Shown one piece after another: positions 36,401-44,283 of a stretch of 64,000 bases of DNA. Origin of the DNA: Arthrobacter sp. Leaf337 (lineage in GTDB: Bacteria; Actinomycetota; Actinomycetes; Actinomycetales; Micrococcaceae). The first letter of the stretch is position 1, and every line of letters starts with the position of its first letter. The stretch spans positions 1-64,000 of the forward strand of contig NZ_LMPC01000028.1 of NCBI RefSeq assembly GCF_001423745.1, in the 5' to 3' direction. The notes under the pieces were generated by a model. The model was not told the origin of the DNA. It worked only from the letters and a program-made list of their open reading frames with translations, and did no database searches. Both the position numbers and the translations under genes were made by a program.

Positions 36401-38079
36401 CCTGCAGCGAAGTCAAAGGACTCCTGCGTGGCGGCGGGGATGACGCTGCGCTGCGCTGCGGTCAGTAACCGGTCTTCACTGTGGAGGACACCGGAGGAGG
36501 TGTAGAGGGTGGAGTGGACTTTGCCGTACCGGCTGGCACCGTTCTTCAGCCGCAGCCCCTCAATCTCGGAGGCCGGGTTGGTAGCGGTGATGCGCAGGGA
36601 GAACTGGTCGATGGCGCGGGCCTTGACCTGTTCAATGAGGTCCTTGGGGATGGGCAGCTCACCGAACTTCGACCCCAGCCGGCGGCGCGTCTCGGCGTCG
36701 ATGTGGTGTTCTCCCCATACGCCGCGGCTGCGCTCAAGTGTGTGGATGACACCGGCTGCCTCGATTTCAGGGTCCACTTCATCGGCGTGGGTCACCAACG
36801 GTTTGCCTACCCGTTCGGCGGCGTCACGGGCGTCGTGGCGGTGGGCCTGGGCCTTCTCGATCGCTGCGGGACCGACGACCATGCCGGGGACCTGGGAGAA
36901 CTCTTCGGTCCATTCGGTCACCAGGTCCGAGAGTCTCCGTGCGGCCTTCTTCTCGGGCCGGGTGTCGAGGGTGGCCTGCTGGGCCAGGGCGATCATCTGC
37001 TTGGTGTTCGGGGCGTAGCCGTGGTCCTCGGTGAACTGCTGGACCAGGTTGTCCAGGGCCGGCTTGATGTCCCCTGAGCGCGAGGATCCCGCTTCGATGG
37101 CGGCGACGTCTACCCCCGCGATCTCGATCACGGGCCGGTCCCCGGCGACTTTGCGTTCGGTCACTCCGACGCCCAGGCGAGTGCAGACTTTCTCCATGAC
37201 GGTCCGGTTGTAATGCTCGGATGCGGCGACGTTGAACTGGTAGAGCAGGCGTCCGTCGAGGCTGGACCACTTCCCGTCAGCACCCATGACCTTGTTGGAG
37301 ACCACGACGTGATCGTGCAGCTGCGGGTCCCCGCAGCGGGAGTCGTAGTGCCGGAACGTTGTGTAGACGAGACCGCCCTTGACGTCCTCCTGGCGGACAC
37401 CGTTGCGGCCGCGACGGGTGAACGTGGCTTCCTTTTCCAGGAAACCCATCGTCTCTTCAATGGCTTCGTGATGCGCAGCTTCGATCTGCTTCCGTGCATC
37501 ATCCCCACCAACAGCCCAGAGGACAGAAACCGACTTAGCGGGTGCGAAGACCAGGTCATAGCCTGCGACGGTCTGTGATGCCGGCTTGGTCTGGGCGGTG
37601 ATGAACCTGCCCAGTTCCTCCTTGTCCGAGGGGTTACGTCCGTTGAGCTCGCGGAAGTACAGGGCGCCTTCCTTGGTACGGATCAGACGACGGGCATCCG
37701 CGTCCGGCTCCTTATGGTTCATCCGCCGGTAGTCCCCTGTCGCGGTGTTGATGCGCGCCTGGAGCTCGTTATCCTTCTGCGTCGGCTTGCGGTAACGCTG
37801 CCCCAGGGCGACCTTCGCAGACGGGTCAGCGGCAAGCTTGGCAGCGGCGTCCGGGTGCAGCCCTTCACCGAACAGGGCCGCCATCTGGGCCTCTGATACC
37901 TCACCGGAAACGCCCAGGAGTGCAGCTCCGCCGCCGCCCCACTGACCCGGAGGGTTCCCGTCCACGGTGTAGTAATCGCCCAGGGAACGGTCCTTCGTGC
38001 GCAGCTCGTCACCGCTGGCGACTTCACGCGTGTAGTACGTGTATCCGTCGCCGGCACTGAGCTTGTGCACGGTCATCAT
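33475..38079 (-). CDS. traA: MobF-family relaxase/helicase (TraA/TrwC-like)
   Basis: 1534 residues. The TrwC relaxase domain (about 1-310) has catalytic tyrosine candidates at 13, 15 and 16 (YTYY) and the metal-binding motif H234...DPQLHDH (His245, His247). A RecD-like helicase domain has Walker A GPAGAGKTT at about 579-587, DEAG at 653-656 and the late motif ATIHRTQG. The last about 500 residues are coiled-coil-like and charged. The enzyme nicks oriT, stays bound to the 5' end and unwinds the transferred strand. No type IV secretion genes lie in the window. Confidence 0.93.
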   Translation of the reverse strand: MMTVHKLSAGDGYTYYTREVASGDELRTKDRSLGDYYTVDGNPPGQWGGGGAALLGVSGEVSEAQMAALFGEGLHPDAAAKLAADPSAKVALGQRYRKPTQKDNELQARINTATGDYRRMNHKEPDADARRLIRTKEGALYFRELNGRNPSDKEELGRFITAQTKPASQTVAGYDLVFAPAKSVSVLWAVGGDDARKQIEAAHHEAIEETMGFLEKEATFTRRGRNGVRQEDVKGGLVYTTFRHYDSRCGDPQLHDHVVVSNKVMGADGKWSSLDGRLLYQFNVAASEHYNRTVMEKVCTRLGVGVTERKVAGDRPVIEIAGVDVAAIEAGSSRSGDIKPALDNLVQQFTEDHGYAPNTKQMIALAQQATLDTRPEKKAARRLSDLVTEWTEEFSQVPGMVVGPAAIEKAQAHRHDARDAAERVGKPLVTHADEVDPEIEAAGVIHTLERSRGVWGEHHIDAETRRRLGSKFGELPIPKDLIEQVKARAIDQFSLRITATNPASEIEGLRLKNGASRYGKVHSTLYTSSGVLHSEDRLLTAAQRSVIPAATQESFDFAAGAQEKTFDAGQLSMAREFACSDKLLVVGVGPAGAGKTTALKLAADTVRHASGNVIGLAPTAAAAAVMGKELGANATTIDSFVLGHQTQNPNRVIPLPGDVIFLDEAGMVGTQLFAAAVTIAEQHGAVVRALGDDNQLSAVGSGGALRYLKNTVGAVHLEDLHRFRNEDGTPNDAEAAATLALREPPAVGEDDPWEFYRANRRVVGGDAETMTSHVYTAWEKDTAAGKHSVMMAFDNATVTELNARAQAYRLGTGALADGPAAALRDGLAARAGDVIVTRQNNRRLSVNRGKDFVKNNDVWTVVEVHADGSLTAKHDGHAGTITLPAQYVRENTMLGYAATIHRTQGLTCDTTHALIGSGLSRSLAYVAASRGRESNNLYGVVQEGETLADVLRTVAGNHDGNLTAHEQIDAARAAARALPDMVTVYKDIDDQANELRMANTARNILGEGQAQPFIASDAWGAIATHLRKAENEGFNIANLLTDAAKDPFEESQDIGAVLAWRVEDKLDYWRTRAQAPVRRPLEAVSDEALRRLQRRAVSELMRAQANAGQNPATAAPSAKDLARQWRKETKETPWQSRLHGHLTDDDLDIRIARAKEQLRTDATINDAPATAKARWLAGALEKEKALRELMPEPVPADEAYERGAVTNYRRDENAPRVRAADQILRRIEAEQILRRRLPEPVATAPAPDGLAAWMAPADVITHRDTPALWRKELEGRREVMAQEVNRLGSQLAAAPPTWAAALGPVPSDTVKQQQWRDLAVEVKTFRDTYRIPETEATVLPAEYTEKGTGAALAARVTAMHKYSAQTAKEPLSADDAALMADAADVGATVATEPTPAEHVVDRLREERSQDVPLTPEQERAERVAAMVRRVRENREARQGAPAPEQAPHAVSEALNDIAARRQAEETTAGQAQESPKERLAKARQEREAARTAAPNAGDEIRAAQEEKAAQEAKRRAERRSPSATPDQGRRGPSL

Positions 38080-38577
38080 CGCCCCAGCCTACCCGTCAAG
38101 GCACCTCACTCGTCGATGATGCATGAGGTGTGACAGATATTGTGTCTTTTGGATTTGTGGAATCGGTGACGGGAGGGACGAGCAAAACTCGATGAAACGA
38201 AGCGAAAAGGCGCAGGATCAGGCCATCAAGTCTTTGATGCGGTTCTGCACATGAGAATGGGCGGTGGGTAACACGCTTTTCCGTTATCCACGGTGCGTTC
38301 GATTGTGTGGAACCGCTAACGGAATGGTTTATCCACAGGTGGGCAGCGGAGAGACCGGATCTATCTCGGAGCTGTCCAGGTGTGGGGAAACATTCCACGG
38401 CCAGCCCGAGCATCGCGAGGTCCGATCCTGTAGGTTTGTCCGGGAGTGGACGAACCCGCTGGCTACATTCCGCGCGAGAGTGTGGGAAGGCCAGCGGCCA
38501 TACCGGATGTGGGCCCGACCCGGCGCTAGCCGTTAGGTCCGGGCCACGGAAAAACCCAAGGGGAGGGACCCAAGAAG
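38080..38577. other. Putative transfer/replication origin interval
   Basis: The 498-bp gap between the divergent relaxase gene and the small protein at 38578 has no gene. It holds an inverted repeat CACCTCA...TGAGGTG (38102-38130), a perfect DnaA-box-like TTATCCACA at 38329-38337, a near copy TTATCCACG at 38284-38292, and several TGTGGAA/TGTGGGG tracts. Relaxase genes usually sit next to their oriT, so oriT here is likely; DnaA boxes would also fit an oriV or lagging-strand start. Confidence 0.5.
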
Positions 38578-38988
38578 ATGGCAGCACCACGGAAGTCCGC
38601 GCAGCAGTTGGCCGCACGGGAGAAGGCCCGGGCCAAAGCCCAGGAGCTCACCGCCCGCCACGAGAAACTGATCGACCTCGCCGCCGAGTTCTTCGAACAG
38701 CAGGAACAGGCCGACCAGGTACGCGCCGAGGCGCAAGCCAAGGCTGACGCCATTCTGGCGAAGGCAGAAGAGGACGCCGCAGCGGCCACGCGCGGCGCCG
38801 CCGGCACAGTGGCCGCCATGCTGGCAGCCGGCGAAGCGAAGTCCGCAGTCGCTGCCCGTCTGGGACTCTCCGGCGTGGAAGTAAAGAAGATGCTCGACCT
38901 CCACGCGGCCGAGCGCAGCGAGGCAACACCCGCAACCACCGGCGAAGAACAGGGCGAAGATCAGGCCGCTGCCGCGCACGCCGCCTAG
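38578..38988 (+). CDS. Coiled-coil plasmid protein with C-terminal helix-turn-helix
   Basis: 136 residues, rich in Ala, Glu and Lys. A long helix (about 5-75) is followed by AGEAKSAVAARLGLSGVEVKK, which reads as a small helix-turn-helix, and an acidic tail. It is transcribed away from the relaxase across the putative origin. I infer an accessory DNA-binding role at oriT or in plasmid maintenance. No specific family is recognised. Confidence 0.6.
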   Translation: MAAPRKSAQQLAAREKARAKAQELTARHEKLIDLAAEFFEQQEQADQVRAEAQAKADAILAKAEEDAAAATRGAAGTVAAMLAAGEAKSAVAARLGLSGVEVKKMLDLHAAERSEATPATTGEEQGEDQAAAAHAA

Positions 38989-39009
38989 GCACTCACCCAG
39001 CGGTCACAA

Positions 39010-39043
39010 GAATGGTCCCCGGCAACAATGCCGGGGACCATTC
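39010..39043. terminator. Strong bidirectional terminator
   Basis: Perfect 15-base arms GAATGGTCCCCGGCA and TGCCGGGGACCATTC with loop ACAA, followed by CCCGTCTTT. It lies between the convergent genes ending at 38988 and 39063. Confidence 0.88.
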
Positions 39044-39062
39044 CCGTCTTTGGGGAAGCTGG

Positions 39063-39545
39063 CTAGAACAGCGTGGGCGCCTCCGGGTCTGCCCCGCTGA
39101 TCAGGGCGCGAATGCGTTCCTCACGATCCCAGCCGTGAACGCGGACCTCGTCCCGCAGGAGGCGGGAGCGGTCTGCGAAGAGAGCGCGGGAGAACCCGCG
39201 CCAGCGGAACATGGAACCGTTGGCATCCCTTCCTTTGACGAGTCGGTCCGCCATGTTCTCCCGGTTCGTTCCCGGGTCCAGGTGCGTGTCAGTACCCGCA
39301 GTGACACGCACGCAGATCGGCACGTCGCATCGGTGCATCAAGGCCCCGAAGGATTCCATGGGAACGCCGTGAACCAGGTGGAACGCGAACCGGTGAGGAC
39401 GGACTGCCTGCGTGCGTCCGTCGGCGTTCAGAGTGAACCGCCCGTACCCGTCATCAGATACGGCCGCGCCCCACAGCCAGCAGTCATCCGGGCGTGGCCC
39501 CTTGATGACCTTGGACCAGAACCGATCCTCCGGCGCAGGAGTCAT
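39063..39545 (-). CDS. HNH endonuclease-like protein
   Basis: 160 residues. The N-terminal RFWSKVIKGPRPDDCWLWGA and the middle RPHRFAFHLVHG, HRCDVPICV and GTNRENMADRL pattern match phage-type HNH nucleases of the HNH_3 group. I start at ATG 39545; the reading frame extends upstream into sequence of the next gene. It may be a free-standing homing-type nuclease or have a role in DNA processing. Ends at the terminator at 39010-39043. Confidence 0.75.
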   Translation of the reverse strand: MTPAPEDRFWSKVIKGPRPDDCWLWGAAVSDDGYGRFTLNADGRTQAVRPHRFAFHLVHGVPMESFGALMHRCDVPICVRVTAGTDTHLDPGTNRENMADRLVKGRDANGSMFRWRGFSRALFADRSRLLRDEVRVHGWDREERIRALISGADPEAPTLF

Positions 39546-39552
39546 CGCTCCG

Positions 39553-39810
39553 TCACCACCCGCGCCAACGGAGCTCGAGCTTGTTCGCCGCGAAAAAGAA
39601 CCCGGCCATGAACAGGAAGCCCGGAATCGCCTGCAGAACGCCCTGGCCAATCCAGAAAACGACCGCGGCCAGCAGCGCGATCACGCCGGCAGCCTTGCAG
39701 AGGAAGATCAGGACGCCCTGGCCCGCCTGGATGGGATGGGTGAGTGCGTGGATGACCCAGCCCACCAGGGCCACAGCTGCGAAAGCTGCCAGGAAGAAAA
39801 ATATGAACAT
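39553..39810 (-). CDS. Small membrane protein (85 residues)
   Basis: Three hydrophobic stretches (about 1-22, 32-50 and 58-76) with a basic C-terminus (KLELRWRGW). It is 7 bases upstream of the HNH gene, so the two are probably co-transcribed. No family is recognised. Confidence 0.6.
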   Translation of the reverse strand: MFIFFFLAAFAAVALVGWVIHALTHPIQAGQGVLIFLCKAAGVIALLAAVVFWIGQGVLQAIPGFLFMAGFFFAANKLELRWRGW

Positions 39811-39866
39811 GATCCCCTCCTATTGCTGCTCTGCGGTTCGTCTCCCGGGAAAGCCGGCGCCCGCCG

Positions 39867-40139
39867 TCATTGAGTGTCCTCTGCGGGAGTGTCGCCTTCT
39901 GTGATCAGGCCGGACGCGATGCGCTCAGCGGTCTTCGCGTAGGCGGCATTAATGTAGGCCGTCAGGTCGTCCTGCCGAACCCGCCAGATGCCCCTCCCGC
40001 CGAACTGAGCGGCCCTCAGTTCACCGCTTTTCACCAGCGCATAGACCAATGGTTTGCCGAGATTCAGGATTTCCTGGACCTCGTCCAGAGTGAGCATCCT
40101 CGGGAACGGCACGGCAGTGGGCGCGGTTGTTTTGTTCAC
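39867..40139 (-). CDS. Helix-turn-helix DNA-binding protein (excisionase/MerR-like)
   Basis: 90 residues. The motif MLTLDEVQEILNLGKPLVYALVKSGELRAAQFGGRGIWRVRQDDL is that of HTH_17 proteins (quoted in part: LTLDEVQEILNLGKPLVYAL). Such proteins act as excisionases, relaxosome helpers or small regulators. It sits in the minus-strand backbone run, 9 bases after the gene at 40149. Confidence 0.8.
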   Translation of the reverse strand: MNKTTAPTAVPFPRMLTLDEVQEILNLGKPLVYALVKSGELRAAQFGGRGIWRVRQDDLTAYINAAYAKTAERIASGLITEGDTPAEDTQ

Positions 40140-40148
40140 TTCGCCACG

Positions 40149-40418
40149 TTACGTTTCCTCGTTTCGGTGCTGCATTTCATTCATGGTTCTCTGTCCGCGG
40201 CGCAATTCGCCGGCCTTCACCGGCGGCCACGGCTTGCCGCCGTTGTACTTGCGCTGCAGACGCTTCACCTCGCGCATGGTCGCCCGGACAATGAAGTCCG
40301 ACACGCTCGCGTCGCCCTCCTGCAAACCCGCCGCCTTGAACGCGGCCCGGACCTGTCCGGCCTGGTCCTCGGTGTAGTACGGCGTGAACGCAGGAAATCT
40401 TTCCGGCTTCTTCGCCAT
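40149..40418 (-). CDS. Small DNA-binding protein, ParB-like partition factor candidate
   Basis: 89 residues, basic. A probable ribbon-helix-helix region (SVSDFIVRATMREVKRLQRKY) is followed by NGGKPWPPVKAGELRRG, a tail I associate with small centromere-binding proteins of actinobacterial plasmids. No ParA gene is visible beside it. The start overlaps a 25-codon ORF. Assignment is tentative. Confidence 0.55.
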   Translation of the reverse strand: MAKKPERFPAFTPYYTEDQAGQVRAAFKAAGLQEGDASVSDFIVRATMREVKRLQRKYNGGKPWPPVKAGELRRGQRTMNEMQHRNEET

Positions 40419-40495
40419 CAGGAACCCAGCCTGTTGATGGACGGCACGGTCTGCCGCCGGCCACGGTTGTTATCGAGGGCGGGGATCTCGGCCAT
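40418..40495 (-). CDS. Possible 25-residue ORF with strong ribosome-binding site
   Basis: ATG at 40495 follows GAGGAGAGACC; the peptide starts MAEIPALDNNRGRRQTVPSI. Its stop overlaps the next start (TGATG), which suggests coupling to the DNA-binding protein. It could be a leader peptide or the remnant of a longer gene. Confidence 0.4.
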   Translation of the reverse strand: MAEIPALDNNRGRRQTVPSINRLGS

Positions 40496-40561
40496 GGTCT
40501 CTCCTCTTCTGGTCGCAGGACCAGGGCGGTATGGGCGTGTGGGCCTGAGTGTGCCGGCAGC

Positions 40562-41101
40562 TCACCAGTATGCCGGTTCGCCGTTGGGGCCGGGTCGGTT
40601 GATCCGCCCCGTCGGGTTGGCTTCTTTGCCGAACCAGGGATCGTCTTCGGCGAACTGGGGGGCGGGTTCGCTGATGGGCCGGTAGGTGTCATCCCCGACG
40701 TCGCCGGTGTCGTTCTTACTGTTGTCCTGGCGGGCGTTGGGGGTGCGGCTGACCGCCACGTTTTGGAATCGCATGGACAGGCCGATCTCTTCGACTTCGA
40801 GTTCGATCACGGTCCGCTTCTCCCCCGTCTTCGTCTCGTAGGTCCGGGACTTCAGCAGCCCAGAGGCAATGACGCGCATGCCCTTGGTGAGGGATTCCGC
40901 GACGTGCTCCGCGGCGTCCCGCCAGACGCTGGCGGACAGGAACAGGGTTTCGCCGTCCGCCCATTCGTTCTTCTGCCGGTCGAAGGTCCTGGGTGTGGAG
41001 GCGATGGTGAAGTTCGCGACCGCGGATCCACCCTGGGTGAAACGCAGTTCGGGATCGTTGGTGAGGTTGCCGATTACGGTGATGCTGGTTTCGCCTGACA
41101 T
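40562..41101 (-). CDS. ssb: Single-stranded DNA-binding protein
   Basis: 179 residues. The OB fold (about 1-110) has ITVIGNLTNDPELRFTQGG and RTFDRQKNEWADGE motifs. The C-terminal region is polar and disordered but ends GPNGEPAYW, without the acidic DDDIPF-type tip that recruits repair proteins. It would coat single-stranded plasmid DNA during transfer or replication. The start follows AAGGAACGAATCC. Confidence 0.93.
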   Translation of the reverse strand: MSGETSITVIGNLTNDPELRFTQGGSAVANFTIASTPRTFDRQKNEWADGETLFLSASVWRDAAEHVAESLTKGMRVIASGLLKSRTYETKTGEKRTVIELEVEEIGLSMRFQNVAVSRTPNARQDNSKNDTGDVGDDTYRPISEPAPQFAEDDPWFGKEANPTGRINRPGPNGEPAYW

Positions 41102-41176
41102 TGGATTCGTTCCTTCTCTGCTGGTTTCGTTCGGTGCGGCAAAGCGTTGCGTGCGGTGGGGCCGGGGGCGGCGCTG

Positions 41177-41458
41177 TCAGTCTTCGAGGTCCTCGAGGGC
41201 CGCCAAGCGCTGGGACAGCTGATCGGCGTAGATCTCCTTGAGCAGTACACGGTTTTCCATGAAGTACTCCCCGTCCTCGGGGGTGTCCCCCGACAGGAGG
41301 GAGGAGGCTGCGTGGAAGCGGGCTTCCGGTCCTTCGGCGGGGTTCTCAAGCCGGTGCAGGCTGTAGGCGATGGCCCGCAATTCGGGATCCTGGTCGAACC
41401 GGGCGGGCACGTCGTGCCGGGTAAGGACGGTGGTGATGGTGATGGTGCTGGCGGTCAT
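41177..41458 (-). CDS. Hypothetical protein (93 residues)
   Basis: Acidic, soluble. It starts with a threonine-rich strand (MTASTITITTVLTRHDVPARF), then helices. The start overlaps the end of the NrdH-like gene by 4 bases, so translation is coupled. No family is recognised. Confidence 0.6.
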   Translation of the reverse strand: MTASTITITTVLTRHDVPARFDQDPELRAIAYSLHRLENPAEGPEARFHAASSLLSGDTPEDGEYFMENRVLLKEIYADQLSQRLAALEDLED

Positions 41459-41736
41459 GATGCTGCCTCGATTCGGGTGGGGGTGTGGTTCATGAGGGCC
41501 TGGACGAGCTTGTCGCGGCGGAGGCCGGACCAGTGGTCCTGGTCATCGGCGTTGTTCTGCACCACGGGCGCCTGGGAGTAGCCGAGCTCTTCGGTGATGT
41601 ATTCCAGTGCGGCCGGCACTTCGGTGATGTCCACGGCGGTGTAGCTGATGCCTTTGGAGTCGAAGTACGCCTTGGTCTTATCGCACTGGGGGCAGTCGGG
41701 TTTGGTGTAGACCGTGTACTCGGTGGTGGAAGTCAT
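41455..41736 (-). CDS. Glutaredoxin-like NrdH-redoxin
   Basis: 93 residues. The redox motif CPQC lies near the N-terminus (YTKPDCPQCDKTK), followed by VDITEVPAALEYI and QAPVVQ with the cis-proline, and a WSGLRRDKL end typical of NrdH. It would supply electrons to a ribonucleotide reductase or another enzyme. No nrdE/nrdF is present here. Such genes are common on actinobacterial plasmids and phages. Confidence 0.9.
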   Translation of the reverse strand: MTSTTEYTVYTKPDCPQCDKTKAYFDSKGISYTAVDITEVPAALEYITEELGYSQAPVVQNNADDQDHWSGLRRDKLVQALMNHTPTRIEAAS

Positions 41737-41805
41737 TTCAGCACCTGGTTTCGTATCTCGATTAGTTTCGTTCGTCTGGCTGACTTGCTACATCTATTCT
41801 ACCAA

Positions 41806-41821
41806 TCATTCAACTGAATGA
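41806..41821. promoter_or_regulatory. Inverted repeat in the promoter region of the NrdH-ssb run
   Basis: TCATTCAACTGAATGA lies in an AT-rich patch 70-85 bases upstream of the NrdH start. It may be a regulator site. The wider gap 41737-42129 has no gene I can support. Confidence 0.35.
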
Positions 41822-42129
41822 ATAGACGTTTAGCCGCTAATTCTAGGCGTTTTTTGATTAATACTTTTACCGGATCGTGGTGGGCCCGTCAGCAGAGTGG
41901 CGTAAGCCGCCCCGTGCCTGGTCCTCGGAATAGAGCCGCCGTAGAAGCTGCCGCCCGCCGCCGCGAGCATCCGTGCCGGCCTCGTCTGATCGTTCACAGG
42001 TCATCGTCCATGGCTGATCTTTTGCGGCCGCCGGCCGCTTCTAATCTTTGAAGTTAATGGCGCCGCCCTGGAGGTGCATGTGTGTAGCGTGGCCGGGGTA
42101 AGTAGTCCGTGACAGCGAAAGGGATTTCA

Positions 42130-42354
42130 ATGGCCCAGGGTGATATCGAGACGTACTACGAGGACGGCGCGTGGAAGAACAAGCGCGAAGGCACAGACCG
42201 CCCATTTTAGACCGGCGGCACCAAGGATGAAGCGGTCGCTGAAGGGCGGGAAGCTGCGAAGCGGGACAAGGTTGAGCACGTCATCAAGAACCAGGACGGG
42301 CAGATCGCCGGCAAGAACAGCTACGGAAACGATCCTCGCAACGTTCCGGGCTAG
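42130..42354 (+). pseudogene. DUF2188 protein interrupted by an in-frame TAG
   Basis: The frame from ATG 42130 reads 26 codons, then TAG at 42208-42210, then 47 codons to a stop at 42352. The second part has VEHVIKNQDGQIAGKNSYG, the DUF2188 signature. Both halves keep the same frame, so this is one nonsense change (or readthrough), not a frameshift. The DNA ligase gene starts 3 bases downstream. Confidence 0.8.
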
Positions 42355-42356
42355 TT

Positions 42357-43376
42357 GTGGCTGAGGCTCTGCCGGCGGGACTTTCCCCGCCGGTGCCCTT
42401 GGTGCTGGCCAAGGTGGTGCCCCGGATCCCGGCCGCCGGCGCGCTACCGGGGGGCTGTCTCTATGAGCCCAAGTGGGATGGCTTCCGTCTCGGAATTTCT
42501 GTGGACGCCGGCGCAGCGTCATTGTGGTCCAGGCAGGAAACTGATTTGGCCCGCTTTTTCCCTGAACTCGTAGCCGCTGCAGAAGACCAGCTCCCATCCG
42601 GGGTCGTCCTGGACGGCGAGGCAATCATCTGGTCAAAAGGCCGGCTGGACTTTGATGCACTCCAGCGCCGGATGACGACATCGAAGACGCAGCTGGCCTC
42701 CCTGGTACGGGAGCTCCCGGCGTCGTTCGCGGCATTTGATCTGCTCGCAGTCGCCGGTCGCGACATTCGCGGCGTTCCGCTCTCTGGCAGGAGGGAACTG
42801 CTGGAGGCGCTGGCCGCGGATTGGCGCCCTCCATTGAACCTCTCCCCGGCGACGAGGGATCGGGAGCTGGCGACTCGCTGGTTTGAGGAGATGCCGGCGA
42901 CGGGTATCGAGGGTCTGGTCATCAAAGGGACGGCGCAGACCTATGACGGTGGGCAGAGAATTTGGTCAAAGGTCAAACACAGAAACGTCTTGGACGTAGT
43001 GTGCGGCGCCGTGATCGGAAGCAGGACAGAGCCCACAGCGATCGTCGCGGGCCTGGTCTTTGACAATCAGCTCCGGATCGTTGGCCGGTCCTCGGTCCTC
43101 TCGTCAAAGGTGGGGCGTGAGGTGGCCCGCTACCTGAGGCCACCCGTATCGACTCATCCGTGGCCGGAAGAGATCAGTCAGGGCGCTCTGGACAGGTTCA
43201 GTAAGGACAAAGGACCTGTCCGGCTGACGCGGGTGGAACCTCTGGTGGTGGAGGTTTCGGCGGATGTTGCCTGGTCCGGCCAGTCTTTTCGCCACGCACT
43301 CAGGTTCTTACGGGTCCGTCCCGAGCTGGATCCGGGCGGGGTTGACCTGCCATCGACGCTCAAGGAAGGGCGTTAA
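42357..43376 (+). CDS. ATP-dependent DNA ligase (LigD/LigC ligase-domain type)
   Basis: 339 residues. Motif I is EPKWDGFR with the adenylated Lys39, motif III LDGEAIIW, motif IIIa FAAFDLL, motif IV EGLVIKG and motif V WSKVKHR, then an OB domain. It is a free-standing ligase like those near NHEJ genes but no Ku or polymerase is seen. The GTG at 42357 is close to the DUF2188 stop. It may seal plasmid DNA after transfer or in repair. Confidence 0.9.
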   Translation: MAEALPAGLSPPVPLVLAKVVPRIPAAGALPGGCLYEPKWDGFRLGISVDAGAASLWSRQETDLARFFPELVAAAEDQLPSGVVLDGEAIIWSKGRLDFDALQRRMTTSKTQLASLVRELPASFAAFDLLAVAGRDIRGVPLSGRRELLEALAADWRPPLNLSPATRDRELATRWFEEMPATGIEGLVIKGTAQTYDGGQRIWSKVKHRNVLDVVCGAVIGSRTEPTAIVAGLVFDNQLRIVGRSSVLSSKVGREVARYLRPPVSTHPWPEEISQGALDRFSKDKGPVRLTRVEPLVVEVSADVAWSGQSFRHALRFLRVRPELDPGGVDLPSTLKEGR

Positions 43377-43384
43377 AAGCGGCC

Positions 43385-43404
43385 GGGCCGGCGTGAGCCG
43401 GCCC
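43385..43404 (+). terminator. Terminator of the DNA ligase gene
   Basis: Arms GGGCCGGC and GCCGGCCC with loop GTGA, followed by GGGTTTCCCTCTGCAAAGGAAA, which can itself pair weakly. A similar double arrangement lies at 46196-46246. Another small palindrome, TTCAGCTTAGCTGAA, is at 43441-43455. The stretch to 43556 has no gene. Confidence 0.6.
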
Positions 43405-43556
43405 TGCCTGGGGTTTCCCTCTGCAAAGGAAATCTGTGGGTTCAGCTTAGCTGAACTGTTTCTGGTGCTGCCGCTGGCCCGGGACTCCACATCACTTTGA
43501 GGCGTGCGGTGGGGTCGGCAGTGGTTCTCCACGGGGCGAGCTGTTGGAAGACCCGT

Positions 43557-44195
43557 TCAGGTGCCGCCAAGTCGCGCTCCGTCACTGAGCCGATACGTCG
43601 CACGGTAACCGTCCCTGGTTGCCACGGTTGCTGTTTGGGATTTGCGGTCGATTCTTGTTTTGCCGTTCCGGCCGAAGAGGTCCGCATGTGCGGCGACTTC
43701 CCCCGGCGTTAGGTTGGGCAGCGGCGGCCGGCTGTCTTCGAGCACACGAGCGAGTGCTCTCGTGAACCGCCCGGCGGGCGTCTGACCGGGGTGGTCATTG
43801 CCCCGGTTCGGTGCCTCGTCCTCCTCGTTGACGGGGCGGAGGGTGAGTCCGATGAAAATGGTCAGCCCGGAGAGGATGAGTCCGATGCTGACGAAGAAGA
43901 AGTCGACAGACCAGCCTTGCGATAACGGCAGTAGCACGGCGAGGAGGAGAATTTTCGCGTGTGTACCGGTCGGACGGAGTTTCGGCAGGGGGCCGGTGAA
44001 GTAGAGCCGGCACACCGCGAAAGTGATCAGGGCCAGCGTCGCCATCAGGCCCCAGCCTGCTAGCAGCAACACCAAGAGGGCCACACTTTCAGCCGGGTTG
44101 GTGATGATCCCCAGGATGCCGCCTGCTGCTCCAGCGTAGGCAAGGTATCGGAAGGTGGTCGTGCCGGCAGTGATCAGGTTCAGTCGGGCTTTCAT
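43557..44195 (-). CDS. Membrane protein of unknown function
   Basis: About 212 residues. Four hydrophobic segments lie in the first 125 residues, then a cytoplasmic tail with NLTPGEVAAHADLFGRNGK. I prefer ATG 44195 because AGGATGACC precedes it; ATG 44225 is possible. No family is recognised. It is on the minus strand, downstream of the parB-like cassette. Confidence 0.65.
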   Translation of the reverse strand: MKARLNLITAGTTTFRYLAYAGAAGGILGIITNPAESVALLVLLLAGWGLMATLALITFAVCRLYFTGPLPKLRPTGTHAKILLLAVLLPLSQGWSVDFFFVSIGLILSGLTIFIGLTLRPVNEEDEAPNRGNDHPGQTPAGRFTRALARVLEDSRPPLPNLTPGEVAAHADLFGRNGKTRIDRKSQTATVATRDGYRATYRLSDGARLGGT

Positions 44196-44283
44196 GGTGG
44201 TCATCCTAAGTTTGAGGGCGGACATTGTTGGTAGGTGGCGGTGGTGCAGCGCGGCACCCGGTCGCCCGGGATGGGCCGCGAAT

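Noticed and set aside
33985..36468. Open frame of 827 codons antisense to the relaxase gene
   Set aside because: Shadow of a GC-rich real gene with conserved relaxase and helicase motifs.
41818..42051. 77-codon plus-strand frame between NrdH and DUF2188
   Set aside because: Arg/Pro/Ala-rich product, no ribosome-binding site, and it covers an AT-rich promoter-like patch.
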